38,596 nt of DNA from an uncultured Agathobaculum sp. (GCF_944384765.1 NZ_CALWUM010000022.1:1-38596), one strand, 5' to 3'. Shown: positions 30,846 through 38,596, numbered from the stretch's first letter. The notes: a model not told the origin generated them from the sequence alone. A program made the numbers and translations.

Positions 30846-32006
30846 ATGACCACGGTCTATATCATCCGCCACGCGGAGGCTGAGGGCAACGTCTACCGCC
30901 GCTGCCACGGGCAGTATGACAGCCTGCTCACGCCCCGCGCGTATGAGCAGCTGCCGTATCTCGCAAAACGGTTTGAAAACGTGCCGCTCTCTGCGGTATA
31001 CGCCTCCGACCTGTTCCGTGCGCGCACGACCGCAAAGGCGGTCGCCCAGCCGCACGGGCTGGGCGTGGAGATCCGCCCGGTGCTGCGCGAGATCGACATG
31101 GGCGACTGGGAGGACATCCCCTGGGCCGAGCTGCCCCGCCTGTGGCCGGAGGAATTCGCCCGCTGGCGCGCGCGGCCGTGGGACGGCGCGCCGCCGCACG
31201 GCGAGAGCGTGATGCAGGCCGGCCGGCGCATGCTGGACGGCGTGCGCGATCTGGTGCGCGCAAACGAGGGCGCGAGCATTGCGGTCGTCACGCACGGATC
31301 GGCGATCCGCGGCGCGCTGACCATCGCGCATGGGCTGGCGCCCGAGCAGATGGGCGAGATCGGCTGGGGCGACAACACCTGCGTGGCCAAATTCGAGTTT
31401 GACGGGCCGGACAAGTTCACGGTCGTGTATGAAAACGACGCTTCGCACCTGCCGCAGCAGCTTTCAACCTTTGCGGCCATCGGCTGGACGGACAACAAGG
31501 GCGTGCCGAACACGCCGCAGCTCTGGTTTCGCCGCGCGGACCCGCTGGAGGCGGGCGACGCGGAAAAGATCGTCGCCTTTATGCGCGAGCTGCATCGGAA
31601 CGCCTACGGCACGGACCAAAACCTCGACCCGGACGCGCTGCTGCGCGATGCCGGGCGGGCGCAGCGCATGAGCCCGCGCTCGGTCTGCTTCGGCTGCCTG
31701 GAAAGCGGGGAAGAAGTCGCGCTGGTGTATCTCAAATCCTTCTGGACGGATGCGCCGGACGTGGGTCTGGTCGGCGGGTTTTGTATCGCCGAGGCCTACC
31801 GCGGTCATGGCCTCGGCGGGCAGATCCTCGGGCAGGCGATCAGCGTATACCGGGCGCTCGGCAAGCGGTACTTATGCGCCCGCGTCGCCTCTGGCAACGC
31901 GCGTGCGCAGGGTTTTTACCATAAATTTGCATTTGAGCAGCGCGGCGAATATCGGGACGAAAACGGCCTGCATTATTGCATGTATAAGAAAATCGGCGTC
32001 GATTGA
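30846..32006 (+). CDS. histidine phosphatase / GNAT acetyltransferase fusion
   Basis: The protein has 386 aa. Residues 1 to about 200 form a phosphoglycerate-mutase-like histidine phosphatase: the catalytic loop is IIRHAEAEGN with His9, followed by ASDLFRARTTA, a Glu in REIDMGDWE, and VVTHGSAIRG with the second catalytic His. Residues about 230-386 form a GNAT domain with the acetyl-CoA loop IAEAYRGHGLGGQIL and a final SGNARAQGFYHKFAF. It begins 2 bp after pyrD, so it is probably co-transcribed. The pair of activities suggests action on one small molecule or nucleotide derivative, but the substrate is unknown. Confidence 0.88.
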   Translation: MTTVYIIRHAEAEGNVYRRCHGQYDSLLTPRAYEQLPYLAKRFENVPLSAVYASDLFRARTTAKAVAQPHGLGVEIRPVLREIDMGDWEDIPWAELPRLWPEEFARWRARPWDGAPPHGESVMQAGRRMLDGVRDLVRANEGASIAVVTHGSAIRGALTIAHGLAPEQMGEIGWGDNTCVAKFEFDGPDKFTVVYENDASHLPQQLSTFAAIGWTDNKGVPNTPQLWFRRADPLEAGDAEKIVAFMRELHRNAYGTDQNLDPDALLRDAGRAQRMSPRSVCFGCLESGEEVALVYLKSFWTDAPDVGLVGGFCIAEAYRGHGLGGQILGQAISVYRALGKRYLCARVASGNARAQGFYHKFAFEQRGEYRDENGLHYCMYKKIGVD

Positions 32007-32015
32007 CGCACTTTG

Positions 32016-32050
32016 GAAGGGCATTCTACCGCTGGTAGAGTGCTCTTCTT
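32016..32050 (+). terminator. terminator of the pyrK-pyrD-fusion operon
   Basis: GAAGGGCATTCTACC (32016-32030), gct loop and GGTAGAGTGCTCTTC (32034-32048) pair with few mismatches; TT follows. Confidence 0.65.
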
Positions 32051-32061
32051 CCATCTGTCGG

Positions 32062-32090
32062 TTGCCGGGCGGGGCAATTTCTGTTATGCT
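32062..32090 (+). promoter_or_regulatory. sigma-A promoter of the XRE gene
   Basis: TTGCCG (32062-32067), 17 bp, TATGCT (32085-32090). It gives a short leader before the AAGGAGG site. Confidence 0.6.
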
Positions 32091-32116
32091 GGAAGCACAT
32101 AGAAGGAGGTGGGGAC

Positions 32117-33355
32117 ATGGATGCAAGAAATACGGGCGCGCTGATTGCCGCGCGCCGCAAAGCGCTGGGGCTGACGCAAAAGCAGTTGGCCGAGCGGCTG
32201 CTCATATCCGACAAGGCAGTGAGCAAATGGGAGGTCGGCGCGAGTTACCCCGAGGTGACGCTGCTGCCCGCGCTCGCGGCGGTCCTCGGCATCACGGTTG
32301 ACGAGCTGCTCGCGGGTGAAGTGCGGGGGGAAGCACAGGCGGCAAGCGGGACAGAGAACGCACCTGCGGCGGCGCCCGACCCGTCCGACGCGCTGCGGCA
32401 GTATGCCGCAGAAAAACTGATGGGTGCAGACTGCTGCCTGTTGCTTGCCTGCTGTAGCGGGTCGCTGGCATTTGTCTGGTATGCAGTCTCACTCGGTATG
32501 CAGGGTATCTTTCGGTTGGCGTTGCTCTGTATACTGTTTGCAGCGTGTGCGGTTTGGCACAGCGGTAAAGTGAGAAAGCTGAGCCGCTATGCTGCGCCGG
32601 ATGACCTGCGCACCAGCCGCCGCCGGACCGGATTGCTGCTGGGCGGTTATGCTGCGGTCGCGCTGCTGTTTGGCGGGATGGTCATTGCACCGGCATTTTC
32701 CGAATACTTGCGGTTTGAGCGCGGCCGGTATGAGATCGTTCTGGAAATGAATCAATTTCAGTGGGGACTGATGCTTGGACTGCTGCTGTTGCTGCTTGCC
32801 GCGTTTGGTGCACTGGCATACAGCTGTCTTCGCATGACCGCGCAGACCCGCTTCCATCCGGTCATGCCGGGTGTGGTCAGTGCAGTGCCTTGCCTGGGTG
32901 CAATCCTGCTGTTGTATTTGCGGGTATTGCGGATCGTCAGCTTTTCCCCCTCGCCTGACGGACGTCCGCTGGTCACTGTAGAAAGCGAACTGAATGCCGC
33001 AATGGCGCAGCTGCTGTCGGGCGCGCGTATGGTATGGGCAGCCGGCACGGTGCTGCTTATGATATTTTGCGTTGTGCTGCGCTTGACCAAGCGGTGCGGC
33101 GTACCACTGCCGCTGCTGCTTTCCTGCGCGGCGCTGCAAAGCCTGCTGTGGTATGTGATAGGGACAAGCGACCAGTTTCTTCTGCTGCATTTCCCCTCCG
33201 TGCTGTCGTCAGATCAAAGCGGGCTGATTACGATCCTTACTGCTGCCTGCTTTTTCATGCTGATGCTTTCCCTGCTCATCTGGGCCATCTGCACTCTGCT
33301 TTCCGGTGTCCGCCGCAAGCCCGTGCAGACAGATGCGCCGCAGGCCCGGCCATAA
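32117..33355 (+). CDS. XRE-type HTH protein with multi-pass membrane domain
   Basis: The protein has 412 aa. Residues about 6-60 are a Cro/C1-type HTH (RRKALGLTQKQLAERLLISDKAVSKWEVG, then TVDELLAGE). A short Ala/Pro-rich linker follows, then seven or eight hydrophobic segments fill the rest (for example LLLACCSGSLAFVWYAVSLG, LMLGLLLLLLAAFGALAYSC, ITILTAACFFMLMLSLLIWA). It is thus a membrane-tethered one-component regulator, possibly sensing envelope state. The target is unknown. It is a single gene with its own promoter. Confidence 0.85.
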   Translation: MDARNTGALIAARRKALGLTQKQLAERLLISDKAVSKWEVGASYPEVTLLPALAAVLGITVDELLAGEVRGEAQAASGTENAPAAAPDPSDALRQYAAEKLMGADCCLLLACCSGSLAFVWYAVSLGMQGIFRLALLCILFAACAVWHSGKVRKLSRYAAPDDLRTSRRRTGLLLGGYAAVALLFGGMVIAPAFSEYLRFERGRYEIVLEMNQFQWGLMLGLLLLLLAAFGALAYSCLRMTAQTRFHPVMPGVVSAVPCLGAILLLYLRVLRIVSFSPSPDGRPLVTVESELNAAMAQLLSGARMVWAAGTVLLMIFCVVLRLTKRCGVPLPLLLSCAALQSLLWYVIGTSDQFLLLHFPSVLSSDQSGLITILTAACFFMLMLSLLIWAICTLLSGVRRKPVQTDAPQARP

Positions 33356-33356
33356 G

Positions 33357-33404
33357 GAAAAACCGCAGGCGCCCCGCCCCGTTTGGGGGTGTGGGCGCCT
33401 GCGG
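33357..33404 (-). terminator. terminator of the small spore-type gene
   Basis: CCGCAGGCGCCC (33363-33374) pairs perfectly with GGGCGCCTGCGG (33393-33404). On the minus strand five T follow (33362-33358). Confidence 0.75.
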
Positions 33405-33434
33405 CTGCGTCTGTCCCGGCTGCTGCCGGGGCTA

Positions 33435-33551
33435 TCAGTACTGCTGCTCGTTCTTCTTGTTCTGCGTGTTCGGGCAGTTCTGGCTGTTCTGCTGGCCGTT
33501 CTGCTGCTGGTTGGCAGTGGACGGGTTCGGGTTTCTGTTCTGCTTGCTCAT
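33435..33551 (-). CDS. 38-aa Asn/Gln-rich protein, probable small spore protein
   Basis: The protein reads from MSKQNRNPNPSTANQQQNG to QNKKNEQQY and has 38 aa. About half the residues are Asn or Gln and it has a single Cys. This composition resembles gamma-type small acid-soluble spore proteins, though the SASP repeat itself is not evident. An AGAGGTGA site lies 8-10 bases before the ATG at 33551. A sigma-G-like promoter lies upstream and a strong terminator downstream, so it is a complete small transcription unit. The spore role is inference from composition and promoter. Confidence 0.65.
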   Translation of the reverse strand: MSKQNRNPNPSTANQQQNGQQNSQNCPNTQNKKNEQQY

Positions 33552-33584
33552 AACGAGTCACCTCTTTTTTGAAGTTTTCGAGCA

Positions 33585-33614
33585 TAGTCTGCACGCTTCC
33601 GGCGAAAAATATGC
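33585..33614 (-). promoter_or_regulatory. sigma-G-like forespore promoter
   Basis: On the minus strand GCATA (33614-33610), an 18-bp spacer and CAGACTA (33591-33585). It fits the sigma-G pattern (GHATR, 18 bp, CATNHTA) with a single mismatch. No sigma-A promoter is apparent for the 38-aa gene. Confidence 0.5.
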
Positions 33615-33722
33615 GCCGGGGTATTGAAAAAAGACGCAAAATCTGATAAAATTTTTCTGCGCCGTATGGCGTTTTTTGAGGTTATATTAAAATTATCATG
33701 ATAGAAAGAGGGACATTTCAGC

Positions 33723-34466
33723 ATGTCGGGACATTCCAAGTGGCATAATATTGCCAAGCGCAAGGGCGCAAACGACGCCAAAAAGGCCAAGATCTTCACC
33801 AAGATCGGCCGCGAGATGGCCATTGCGATCAAGGAGGGCGGCTCGGCTAATCCGGAGTTCAACGCCCGCCTGCGCGACTGCATCGCCAAGGCCAAGGCCA
33901 ACAACATGCCCAACGATAACATCAAGCGCACGCTGGATAAGTATTCGGGCGCAAACGGCCAGGTCAACTACGAGGCCAACAACTACGAGGGCTACGGCGT
34001 CGGCGGCGTGGCGGTCGTTGTCGAAACCCTGACCGATAACAAAAACCGCACGGTTGCGGACGTGCGCCACCTGTTCGACAAGTACGGCGCGGGCCTGGGC
34101 GCAACCAACTGCGTCTCCTGGCAGTTTGACAAGAAGGGCGTTATCATCATGGAGCGCGGCGACCTGGACGAGGACACCGTGATGATGCAGGCGCTCGAGG
34201 CGGGCGCCGAGGATTTCCAGGCGGACGAGAACACCTTTGAGATCTACACCACCCCGGAGGATTTCTCCGCGGTGCGTGAGGCGCTCGAGACGCTGGGCTA
34301 TTCCTTTATCGAGGCCGAAATCGAGATGGTGCCGCAGAACTACATCACCCTGGAGAAGGAAGAGGACATGGCGCAGATGCGCAAGCTGCTTGACAATCTC
34401 GAGGATAACGACGATGTGCAGGCGGTTTGGCACAACTGGGAGAACGAGGACGATTACGAAGGCTGA
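33723..34466 (+). CDS. yebC: YebC/PmpR family DNA-binding or translation regulator
   Basis: This 247-aa protein has the family N-terminus SGHSKWHNIAKRKGANDAKKAKIFTKI, then AKANNMPNDNIKRTLDK near residue 59, and GANGQVNYEANNYEGYG further on. Acidic domains follow (YITLEKEEDMAQMRKLLDNL) and the length is usual. Family members are described as transcription regulators, and recent work links some to translation of proline-rich stretches. It stands alone with its own 5' region. Confidence 0.95.
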   Translation: MSGHSKWHNIAKRKGANDAKKAKIFTKIGREMAIAIKEGGSANPEFNARLRDCIAKAKANNMPNDNIKRTLDKYSGANGQVNYEANNYEGYGVGGVAVVVETLTDNKNRTVADVRHLFDKYGAGLGATNCVSWQFDKKGVIIMERGDLDEDTVMMQALEAGAEDFQADENTFEIYTTPEDFSAVREALETLGYSFIEAEIEMVPQNYITLEKEEDMAQMRKLLDNLEDNDDVQAVWHNWENEDDYEG

Positions 34467-34472
34467 TGACAC

Positions 34473-34492
34473 GCGCGCCGGCCGGCGCGCGG
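34473..34492. repeat. 20-bp perfect GC palindrome after yebC
   Basis: CGCGCGCC-GGCC-GGCGCGCG begins 7 bases after the yebC stop. It may act as a transcript-end hairpin for yebC, but no T run follows. Confidence 0.5.
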
Positions 34493-34605
34493 CGGCAGCC
34501 TGCTGATTTGCCGGATGCAAAACGGGGGCGCGGCGCGCCGCCCGTTTGGAAAGACAGGCGTTCCACAGCGTAAGTAAGGGCGATGGGAACCGATGCACGG
34601 CACAG

Positions 34606-34650
34606 GCGGCCCTTTCCCGCGGTGGAAACGCGGGAAAGGGCCGCTTTTCT
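34606..34650 (+). terminator. terminator between yebC and the CoA-disulfide reductase gene
   Basis: GCGGCCCTTTCCCGCG (34606-34621) pairs perfectly with CGCGGGAAAGGGCCGC (34629-34644), then TTTTCTG. It ends about 55 bp before the next gene. It probably ends the yebC unit, although a leader role for the downstream gene is possible because no promoter is evident after it. Confidence 0.8.
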
Positions 34651-34704
34651 GTGCCCGGAAGGGATGGAAAAGCGGTCATGCAGCAGAAAGGTGGAACAAT
34701 AAGC

Positions 34705-36396
34705 ATGAAAGTTGTTATCGTAGGCGGCGTAGCCGGCGGGGCCACGGCGGCGGCCCGCATCCGCCGACTGGATGAGATGGCGGAGATCGTGGTGTTCGAG
34801 CGGTCGCACTATGTTTCCTATGCCAACTGCGGCCTGCCGTATTATATCGGCGGCGTGATCGAGGACCCGGCGGAGCTGACGCTGCAAACGCCCGAGAGCT
34901 TTTACACCCGCTTCCGGGTGGATATGCGCGTGCGGCACGAGGTGACGGCCATCCACCCGGACCGCAAGACGGTTTCGGTGCAAAACCTTGAGACCGGCGC
35001 GGTGTTTGAGGAGTCCTACGACAAGCTGCTGCTCTCCCCGGGCGCCAAACCCACCCAGCCGCGCCTGCCGGGCGTGGGGCTGGGACAGGTGTTCACCCTG
35101 CGCACGGTCGAGGACACGCTGCGCATCCGTTCGTATGTGGAAGAACACCGCCCGCAGTCCGCGGTGCTCGCGGGCGGGGGCTTTATCAGCCTGGAAGTTG
35201 CGGAAAACCTGCGCCGCATGGGGCTTGCGGTCACGATCGTGCAGCGCCCCAAGCAGCTGATGAACCCGTTTGACGCGGATATGGCCGCTTTCATCCACGC
35301 GGAGATGCGCCGCCACGGCGTGCGCCTGGCGCTCGGCCACACGGTCGAGGGCTTTGCTGAGCGGGACGGCGGCGTGGACGTGCTGCTGAAAGACGAGCCG
35401 CCGCTGCACGCGGATATGGTCGTGCTCGCGATCGGCGTGACGCCGGACACTGCGCTCGCGCAGCAGGCCGGGCTGACGCTCGGCCTCAAGGGCAGCATTG
35501 TGGTCAATGACCGCATGGAGACCTCGGCGCCGGACATCTACGCGGTGGGCGACGCGGTACAGGTGCGGCACTTTGTCAGCGGGCAGGACGCGTTGGTCGC
35601 GCTGGCGGGCCCGGCCAACAAGCAGGGCCGCATTGCGGCGGACAACATCTGCGGCGGGGACAGCCGCTACCACGGCAGCCAGGGCAGCTCGGTCATTCAG
35701 GTGTTCGACATGACCGCCGCTGCGACCGGCCTCAACCTGACCAACGCGAAAAAAGCCGGGCTGGACGCGGACTGCGTGGTGCTCTCGCCCATGAACCACG
35801 CGGGCTATTACCCGGGCGGCAAGCTGATGACCATGAAGGTCGTGTTTGAAAAGGGAACATACCGCCTGCTGGGCGCGCAGATCGTAGGCTATGCGGGCGT
35901 GGACAAGCGCATCGACGTGCTGGCGACCGCCATCCGCGCGGGACTGAACGCGGTGCAGCTCAAGGAGCTTGACCTCGCCTATGCACCGCCCTACTCCTCG
36001 GCCAAGGACCCGGTGAACATGGCGGGATTTATGATCGAAAACCTCGCGCAGGGGCTGGTCAAACAGTTTCATGTGGAGGACGTGCCGCAACTGCCGCACG
36101 ACGGCAGCGCAACCCTGCTGGACGCCCGCACGGCGGAGGAATATGCCGCGGGCCACATCGAGGGGTTTGTCAACATCCCTGTGGATGAATTGCGCGCGCG
36201 GCTGGACGAGATCCCGGCGGGGCGGCCGGTCTATGTGATCTGTCAGAGCGGCCTGCGCAGCTACATCGCGTGCCGGATTCTGGCCGGATACGGCTATGAC
36301 TGCTATAACTTCTCCGGCGGCTACCGGTTTTACGAGGCGGTTATGCACGACCGCTGCCTCACCGAATCCGCCACAGACTGCGGCATGGACCGGTAA
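34705..36396 (+). CDS. CoA-disulfide reductase-like flavoprotein with rhodanese domain
   Basis: The protein has 563 aa. The FAD site VVIVGGVAGGATAAARIRR (3-21) is followed by the redox Cys42 in SYANCGLPYYIGG. A second Rossmann site is LAGGGFISLEVAENLRRMG near residue 155, and the FAD-contact stretch is APDIYAVGDAV. A dimerisation domain spans about 325-450. The C-terminal rhodanese domain (about 465-545) has VYVICQSGLRS with catalytic Cys513. It probably reduces CoA disulfide or CoA persulfide with NAD(P)H while the rhodanese part handles sulfane sulfur. The ATG at 34705, before the FAD site and behind AAAGGTGG, is used although the frame is open further upstream. Confidence 0.92.
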   Translation: MKVVIVGGVAGGATAAARIRRLDEMAEIVVFERSHYVSYANCGLPYYIGGVIEDPAELTLQTPESFYTRFRVDMRVRHEVTAIHPDRKTVSVQNLETGAVFEESYDKLLLSPGAKPTQPRLPGVGLGQVFTLRTVEDTLRIRSYVEEHRPQSAVLAGGGFISLEVAENLRRMGLAVTIVQRPKQLMNPFDADMAAFIHAEMRRHGVRLALGHTVEGFAERDGGVDVLLKDEPPLHADMVVLAIGVTPDTALAQQAGLTLGLKGSIVVNDRMETSAPDIYAVGDAVQVRHFVSGQDALVALAGPANKQGRIAADNICGGDSRYHGSQGSSVIQVFDMTAAATGLNLTNAKKAGLDADCVVLSPMNHAGYYPGGKLMTMKVVFEKGTYRLLGAQIVGYAGVDKRIDVLATAIRAGLNAVQLKELDLAYAPPYSSAKDPVNMAGFMIENLAQGLVKQFHVEDVPQLPHDGSATLLDARTAEEYAAGHIEGFVNIPVDELRARLDEIPAGRPVYVICQSGLRSYIACRILAGYGYDCYNFSGGYRFYEAVMHDRCLTESATDCGMDR

Positions 36397-36411
36397 AAAG
36401 CGATCTGAGCG

Positions 36412-36447
36412 AAGACACCTGCGGCGAACAGCCGCGGGTGTCTTTTT
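36412..36447 (+). terminator. terminator after the CoA-disulfide reductase gene
   Basis: AGACACC and GCGGC (36413-36425) pair with GCCGC and GGTGTCT (36431-36443) and T residues follow. Confidence 0.82.
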
Positions 36448-36462
36448 ACATACGGGCGCGCG

Positions 36463-36521
36463 ATTGTTCGCAAATTGTTTTCATTTTTTACAACAACCTG
36501 TCAAACTGCGGCGGCTATACT
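36463..36521 (+). promoter_or_regulatory. promoter of the two-component pair with tandem 11-bp boxes
   Basis: ATTGTTCGCAA (36463-36473) is followed without a gap by ATTGTTTTCAT (36474-36484). TATACT (36516-36521) is the likely -10 and no good -35 is present. Two tandem boxes with 11-bp period upstream of a weak -35 is the known binding mode of OmpR/PhoB-type regulators, so autoregulation is likely. Confidence 0.5.
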
Positions 36522-36566
36522 AAAAAAACAGAAAATCATCAAAGGATCAGGAGGAGAATCAAAATC

Positions 36567-37241
36567 ATGCGATTGCTGCTTGCAGAGGATGAACAGGCGC
36601 TCTCCCGCGCGCTTCAGGCGATTCTGGAGCATGCAGGCTACGAAGTGGATGCGGTCTGCAACGGCGTGGCTGCGCTGGACCGCCTGGCAGGCGCGGACTA
36701 TGACGGTGCGGTGATGGACATCATGATGCCCGGCATGGACGGCATTGAGGTGCTGCGCCGCTTGCGCGCACGCGGCGACCGGCTGCCCGTGCTGCTGTTG
36801 ACCGCCAAGGCCGAGGTGGATGACAAGGTGCTCGGCCTGGACAGCGGCGCAAACGATTATCTGACCAAGCCCTTTGCCGTGCGCGAACTGCTTGCGCGGG
36901 TGCGCGCAATGACGCGCACGGGCGCTGCACCGGCGGACGCTTGTCTGCGGCTAGGCAATATCACGCTCGACCGGACGACATTCGCACTTTCCTCGCCCAC
37001 AGGCTGCTTCCGGCTGGCGAGCCGCGAGTTCCGCATGCTTGAGATGCTGCTGTGCAGCCCGGGGCGTCCAATCACCGCGGCGCGGTTTGTCGAGCGCATC
37101 TGGGGCGCGGACAGCGGGGCAGAGGCGGACGTGGTCTGGGTGTACATCAGCTATCTGCGCACCAAACTCGCGGCGCTGCACGCGGATGTGCGCATCCGTG
37201 CGGTGCACGAGGAGAAATATGTGCTGGAGGAGATTGCATGA
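36567..37241 (+). CDS. OmpR/PhoB-family response regulator
   Basis: The protein has 224 aa. The receiver domain (1 to about 118) has the acidic pair in LLLAEDE, the phospho-acceptor Asp51 in VMDIMMPG, Thr in LLLTAKAE and Lys in YLTKPF. The C-terminal winged helix (about 130-222) has LASREFRMLEMLLCSPGRPITAARFVERIWG and VYISYLRTKL. The start at 36567 has AGGAGGAG upstream. It overlaps the kinase gene by 4 nt. Confidence 0.95.
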   Translation: MRLLLAEDEQALSRALQAILEHAGYEVDAVCNGVAALDRLAGADYDGAVMDIMMPGMDGIEVLRRLRARGDRLPVLLLTAKAEVDDKVLGLDSGANDYLTKPFAVRELLARVRAMTRTGAAPADACLRLGNITLDRTTFALSSPTGCFRLASREFRMLEMLLCSPGRPITAARFVERIWGADSGAEADVVWVYISYLRTKLAALHADVRIRAVHEEKYVLEEIA

Positions 37242-38464
37242 TCAAAAAACTGCGCATCAAGCTGATGCTGGTCTCCATGCTCTCGCTGCTGCTGGTGCTG
37301 CTCGTGATTGTGGGCAGCATCAACCTGCTCAACGTGCGCCGCATGGTCGCAGAGGCGGACGCCCTGCTCGACATTGTCTCCGCCAACGACGGCCGGCTGC
37401 CCCGGCAGGACGAAATTTCCGACTGGGAGGGCGGACCAGCCTATTCGTCGCCCGAGGTGCCGTACGAATCGCGGTATTTTTTCGTGCTGCTGGATGCAGA
37501 CGGCAGCGTCCTTGATGCAGATACCGGGCAGATTGCGGCGGTTGACCAGGACACCGCGGCTGCGTATGCGCAGACTGCGGCGGCGAGCGGGCATATACGC
37601 GGTTTTGTCGGCGCTTACCGCTATATCGTGCAGCAGGAGGAGGAGGGCGTGCGTGTCAGCTTCCTCGACTGCGGCCGGCGGATTGACATGTGCCGCTCAT
37701 TTGCGCTGAGCAGCCTGTGGATCTCGATCTTGGGCCTGATGGCGGTGTTTGTGCTCGTTATGCTGGCATCGGGCCGCATCATCCGGCCGGTGGCCGAGAG
37801 CTACGAAAAGCAAAAGCAGTTTATCACGGACGCGGGGCATGAGATCAAGACGCCGCTTGCGATCATCGATGCAGACGCGGGGCTGATTGAGATGGAAAAC
37901 GGCACGAACGGGTGGCTGCAGGACATCCAGACTCAGGTGAAACGGCTGACCGGCCTGACCAACGACCTGATCTACCTTGCGCGCACTGAGGAGGCGCAGG
38001 GACAGGTCGAGATGATCGACTTCCCGCTTTCCGACTTGGTCGAGGAGCAGGTGCACTCGTTCAAGGCGCTCGCGGTGCAGAAAAACAAGCGGTTTGTTAG
38101 CCATATTCAGCCCATGCTCACTCTGCACGGGGATGAAAAGATGATCGGCCAGCTGGTCTCCATCCTGCTGGACAATGCGGTGAAATACGCGGATGAGGGC
38201 GGCGAGATCCGTGTGATGCTCGAGCGGCAGGGCAGGGCGGTGCACCTTTCGGTGTTCAACACGGTCGAGTCGATCAGCCAGCAGGAGATCAGCCGCCTGT
38301 TTGACCGGTTTTACCGCACCGACCGCTCGCGCAATTCCAAAACCGGCGGCTATGGCATCGGCCTGTCCATTGCCAGTGCGGTGGCCGCGGCGCACCGCGG
38401 CAAGATTCTCGCCTCCTCGCGGGACGGCCGCTCGCTGCTGATCACGGTCATTCTGCCGGGCTGA
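37238..38464 (+). CDS. sensor histidine kinase
   Basis: The protein has 408 aa. Two transmembrane helices (about 9-30 and 162-185) flank an extracellular domain of about 130 residues that I do not recognise. The dimerisation helix carries the phospho-acceptor His in TDAGHEIKTPLAIID. The ATPase domain has the N box in LLDNAVKYADEGG, the F box around RLFDRFYRTDRSRNSKTGG and the G box GYGIGLSIASAV. The start at 37238 is set by the ATGA overlap with the regulator gene; the frame is open much further upstream. Confidence 0.94.
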   Translation: MIKKLRIKLMLVSMLSLLLVLLVIVGSINLLNVRRMVAEADALLDIVSANDGRLPRQDEISDWEGGPAYSSPEVPYESRYFFVLLDADGSVLDADTGQIAAVDQDTAAAYAQTAAASGHIRGFVGAYRYIVQQEEEGVRVSFLDCGRRIDMCRSFALSSLWISILGLMAVFVLVMLASGRIIRPVAESYEKQKQFITDAGHEIKTPLAIIDADAGLIEMENGTNGWLQDIQTQVKRLTGLTNDLIYLARTEEAQGQVEMIDFPLSDLVEEQVHSFKALAVQKNKRFVSHIQPMLTLHGDEKMIGQLVSILLDNAVKYADEGGEIRVMLERQGRAVHLSVFNTVESISQQEISRLFDRFYRTDRSRNSKTGGYGIGLSIASAVAAAHRGKILASSRDGRSLLITVILPG

Positions 38465-38596
38465 ATTGCCCCAAACCAGTGCGGGAGACGCACGCAATGT
38501 TGTTAACAAGTGTATCGAGAGACCTGCTAATAAAAGTCAAGTAGGAATTTCAGATTTTTTAGGGAAGTGAAAAAGGCGACACAAAATCAAGCCGCT
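38465..38596. other. intergenic end of window
   Basis: The 132 bases after the kinase gene are more AT-rich toward the end. No terminator hairpin with a T run is evident. A GTG at 38567 opens a frame to the window edge but its AGGGA site is only two bases away, so no gene is called. Confidence 0.5.

Noticed and set aside
34493..34704. A metal or cofactor riboswitch upstream of the CoA-disulfide reductase gene
   Set aside because: A strong terminator is present, but the preceding bases show no aptamer that I recognise; it is simplest as the end of the yebC unit.
38567..38596. The start of a further gene at GTG 38567
   Set aside because: The ribosome-binding-like AGGGA is only two bases away, and ten codons are too few to judge.
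1..38596. CRISPR arrays, rRNA genes, prophage modules or an antiviral defence island
   Set aside because: No regularly spaced direct repeats, rRNA sequence, phage structural genes or known defence genes were found. The recombinase at 13327 has no phage context.

Overview
The window reads as chromosomal DNA of a GC-rich, endospore-forming member of the Clostridia. The evidence is spoVAC-spoVAD-spoVAE, a tiny Asn/Gln-rich protein behind a forespore-type promoter, Gram-positive Shine-Dalgarno sites (AGGAGG), TTGACA/TATAAT promoters, and ribosomal-protein leaders of Firmicutes type. An Oscillospirales/Butyricicoccaceae-like gut bacterium (Agathobaculum- or Butyricicoccus-like) would fit, but that placement is inference only.

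Layout. 1-760: an AT-richer patch with an IS1182-type transposase fragment and a tRNA 3'-end-like scrap. 771-9155 (minus strand): one operon, uxaC-uxuA-uxuB(SDR)-dctP-dctQ-dctM-eda-VOC-kdgK. It imports a hexuronate through a TRAP transporter and converts glucuronate via fructuronate, mannonate and KDG to KDPG, then to pyruvate and glyceraldehyde-3-phosphate. A divergent AraC-family regulator (9320-10186) shares the promoter region. 10300-13110: a MocR-type regulator followed by a PylC-like ATP-grasp relative that seems to have lost catalytic elements; both have promoter-plus-terminator leaders. 13180-14870: a tyrosine recombinase followed by a 224-bp segment bounded by perfect 18-bp inverted repeats. 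The segment contains a good sigma-A promoter aimed at an unknown 88-aa ORF. This looks like an invertible (phase-variable) promoter and is the most interesting item. 14892-19423: peptidase C26, IolB, two flavodoxin-fold reductases with a divergent HxlR regulator, a PNPOx-like protein, and a lone ECF S component.

19604-21449: spoVACDE. 21497-27729: ruvX, then the rpmG-secE-nusG-rplK-rplA operon, with two leader elements resembling the L1 site of 23S rRNA. A secreted NAGPA/SLH protein on the opposite strand follows, then rplJ-rplL behind a consensus promoter and an L10-type leader. 27975-33355: a low-molecular-weight protein-tyrosine phosphatase, a lipoprotein, pyrK-pyrD followed by a histidine-phosphatase/GNAT fusion, and an XRE regulator with a membrane domain. 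33435-38464: the small spore-type protein, a YebC/PmpR regulator, a CoA-disulfide-reductase/rhodanese fusion and an OmpR-type two-component pair.

Most of the window is ordinary core and catabolic chromosome. The accessory-looking parts are 1-760 and 10300-14870.
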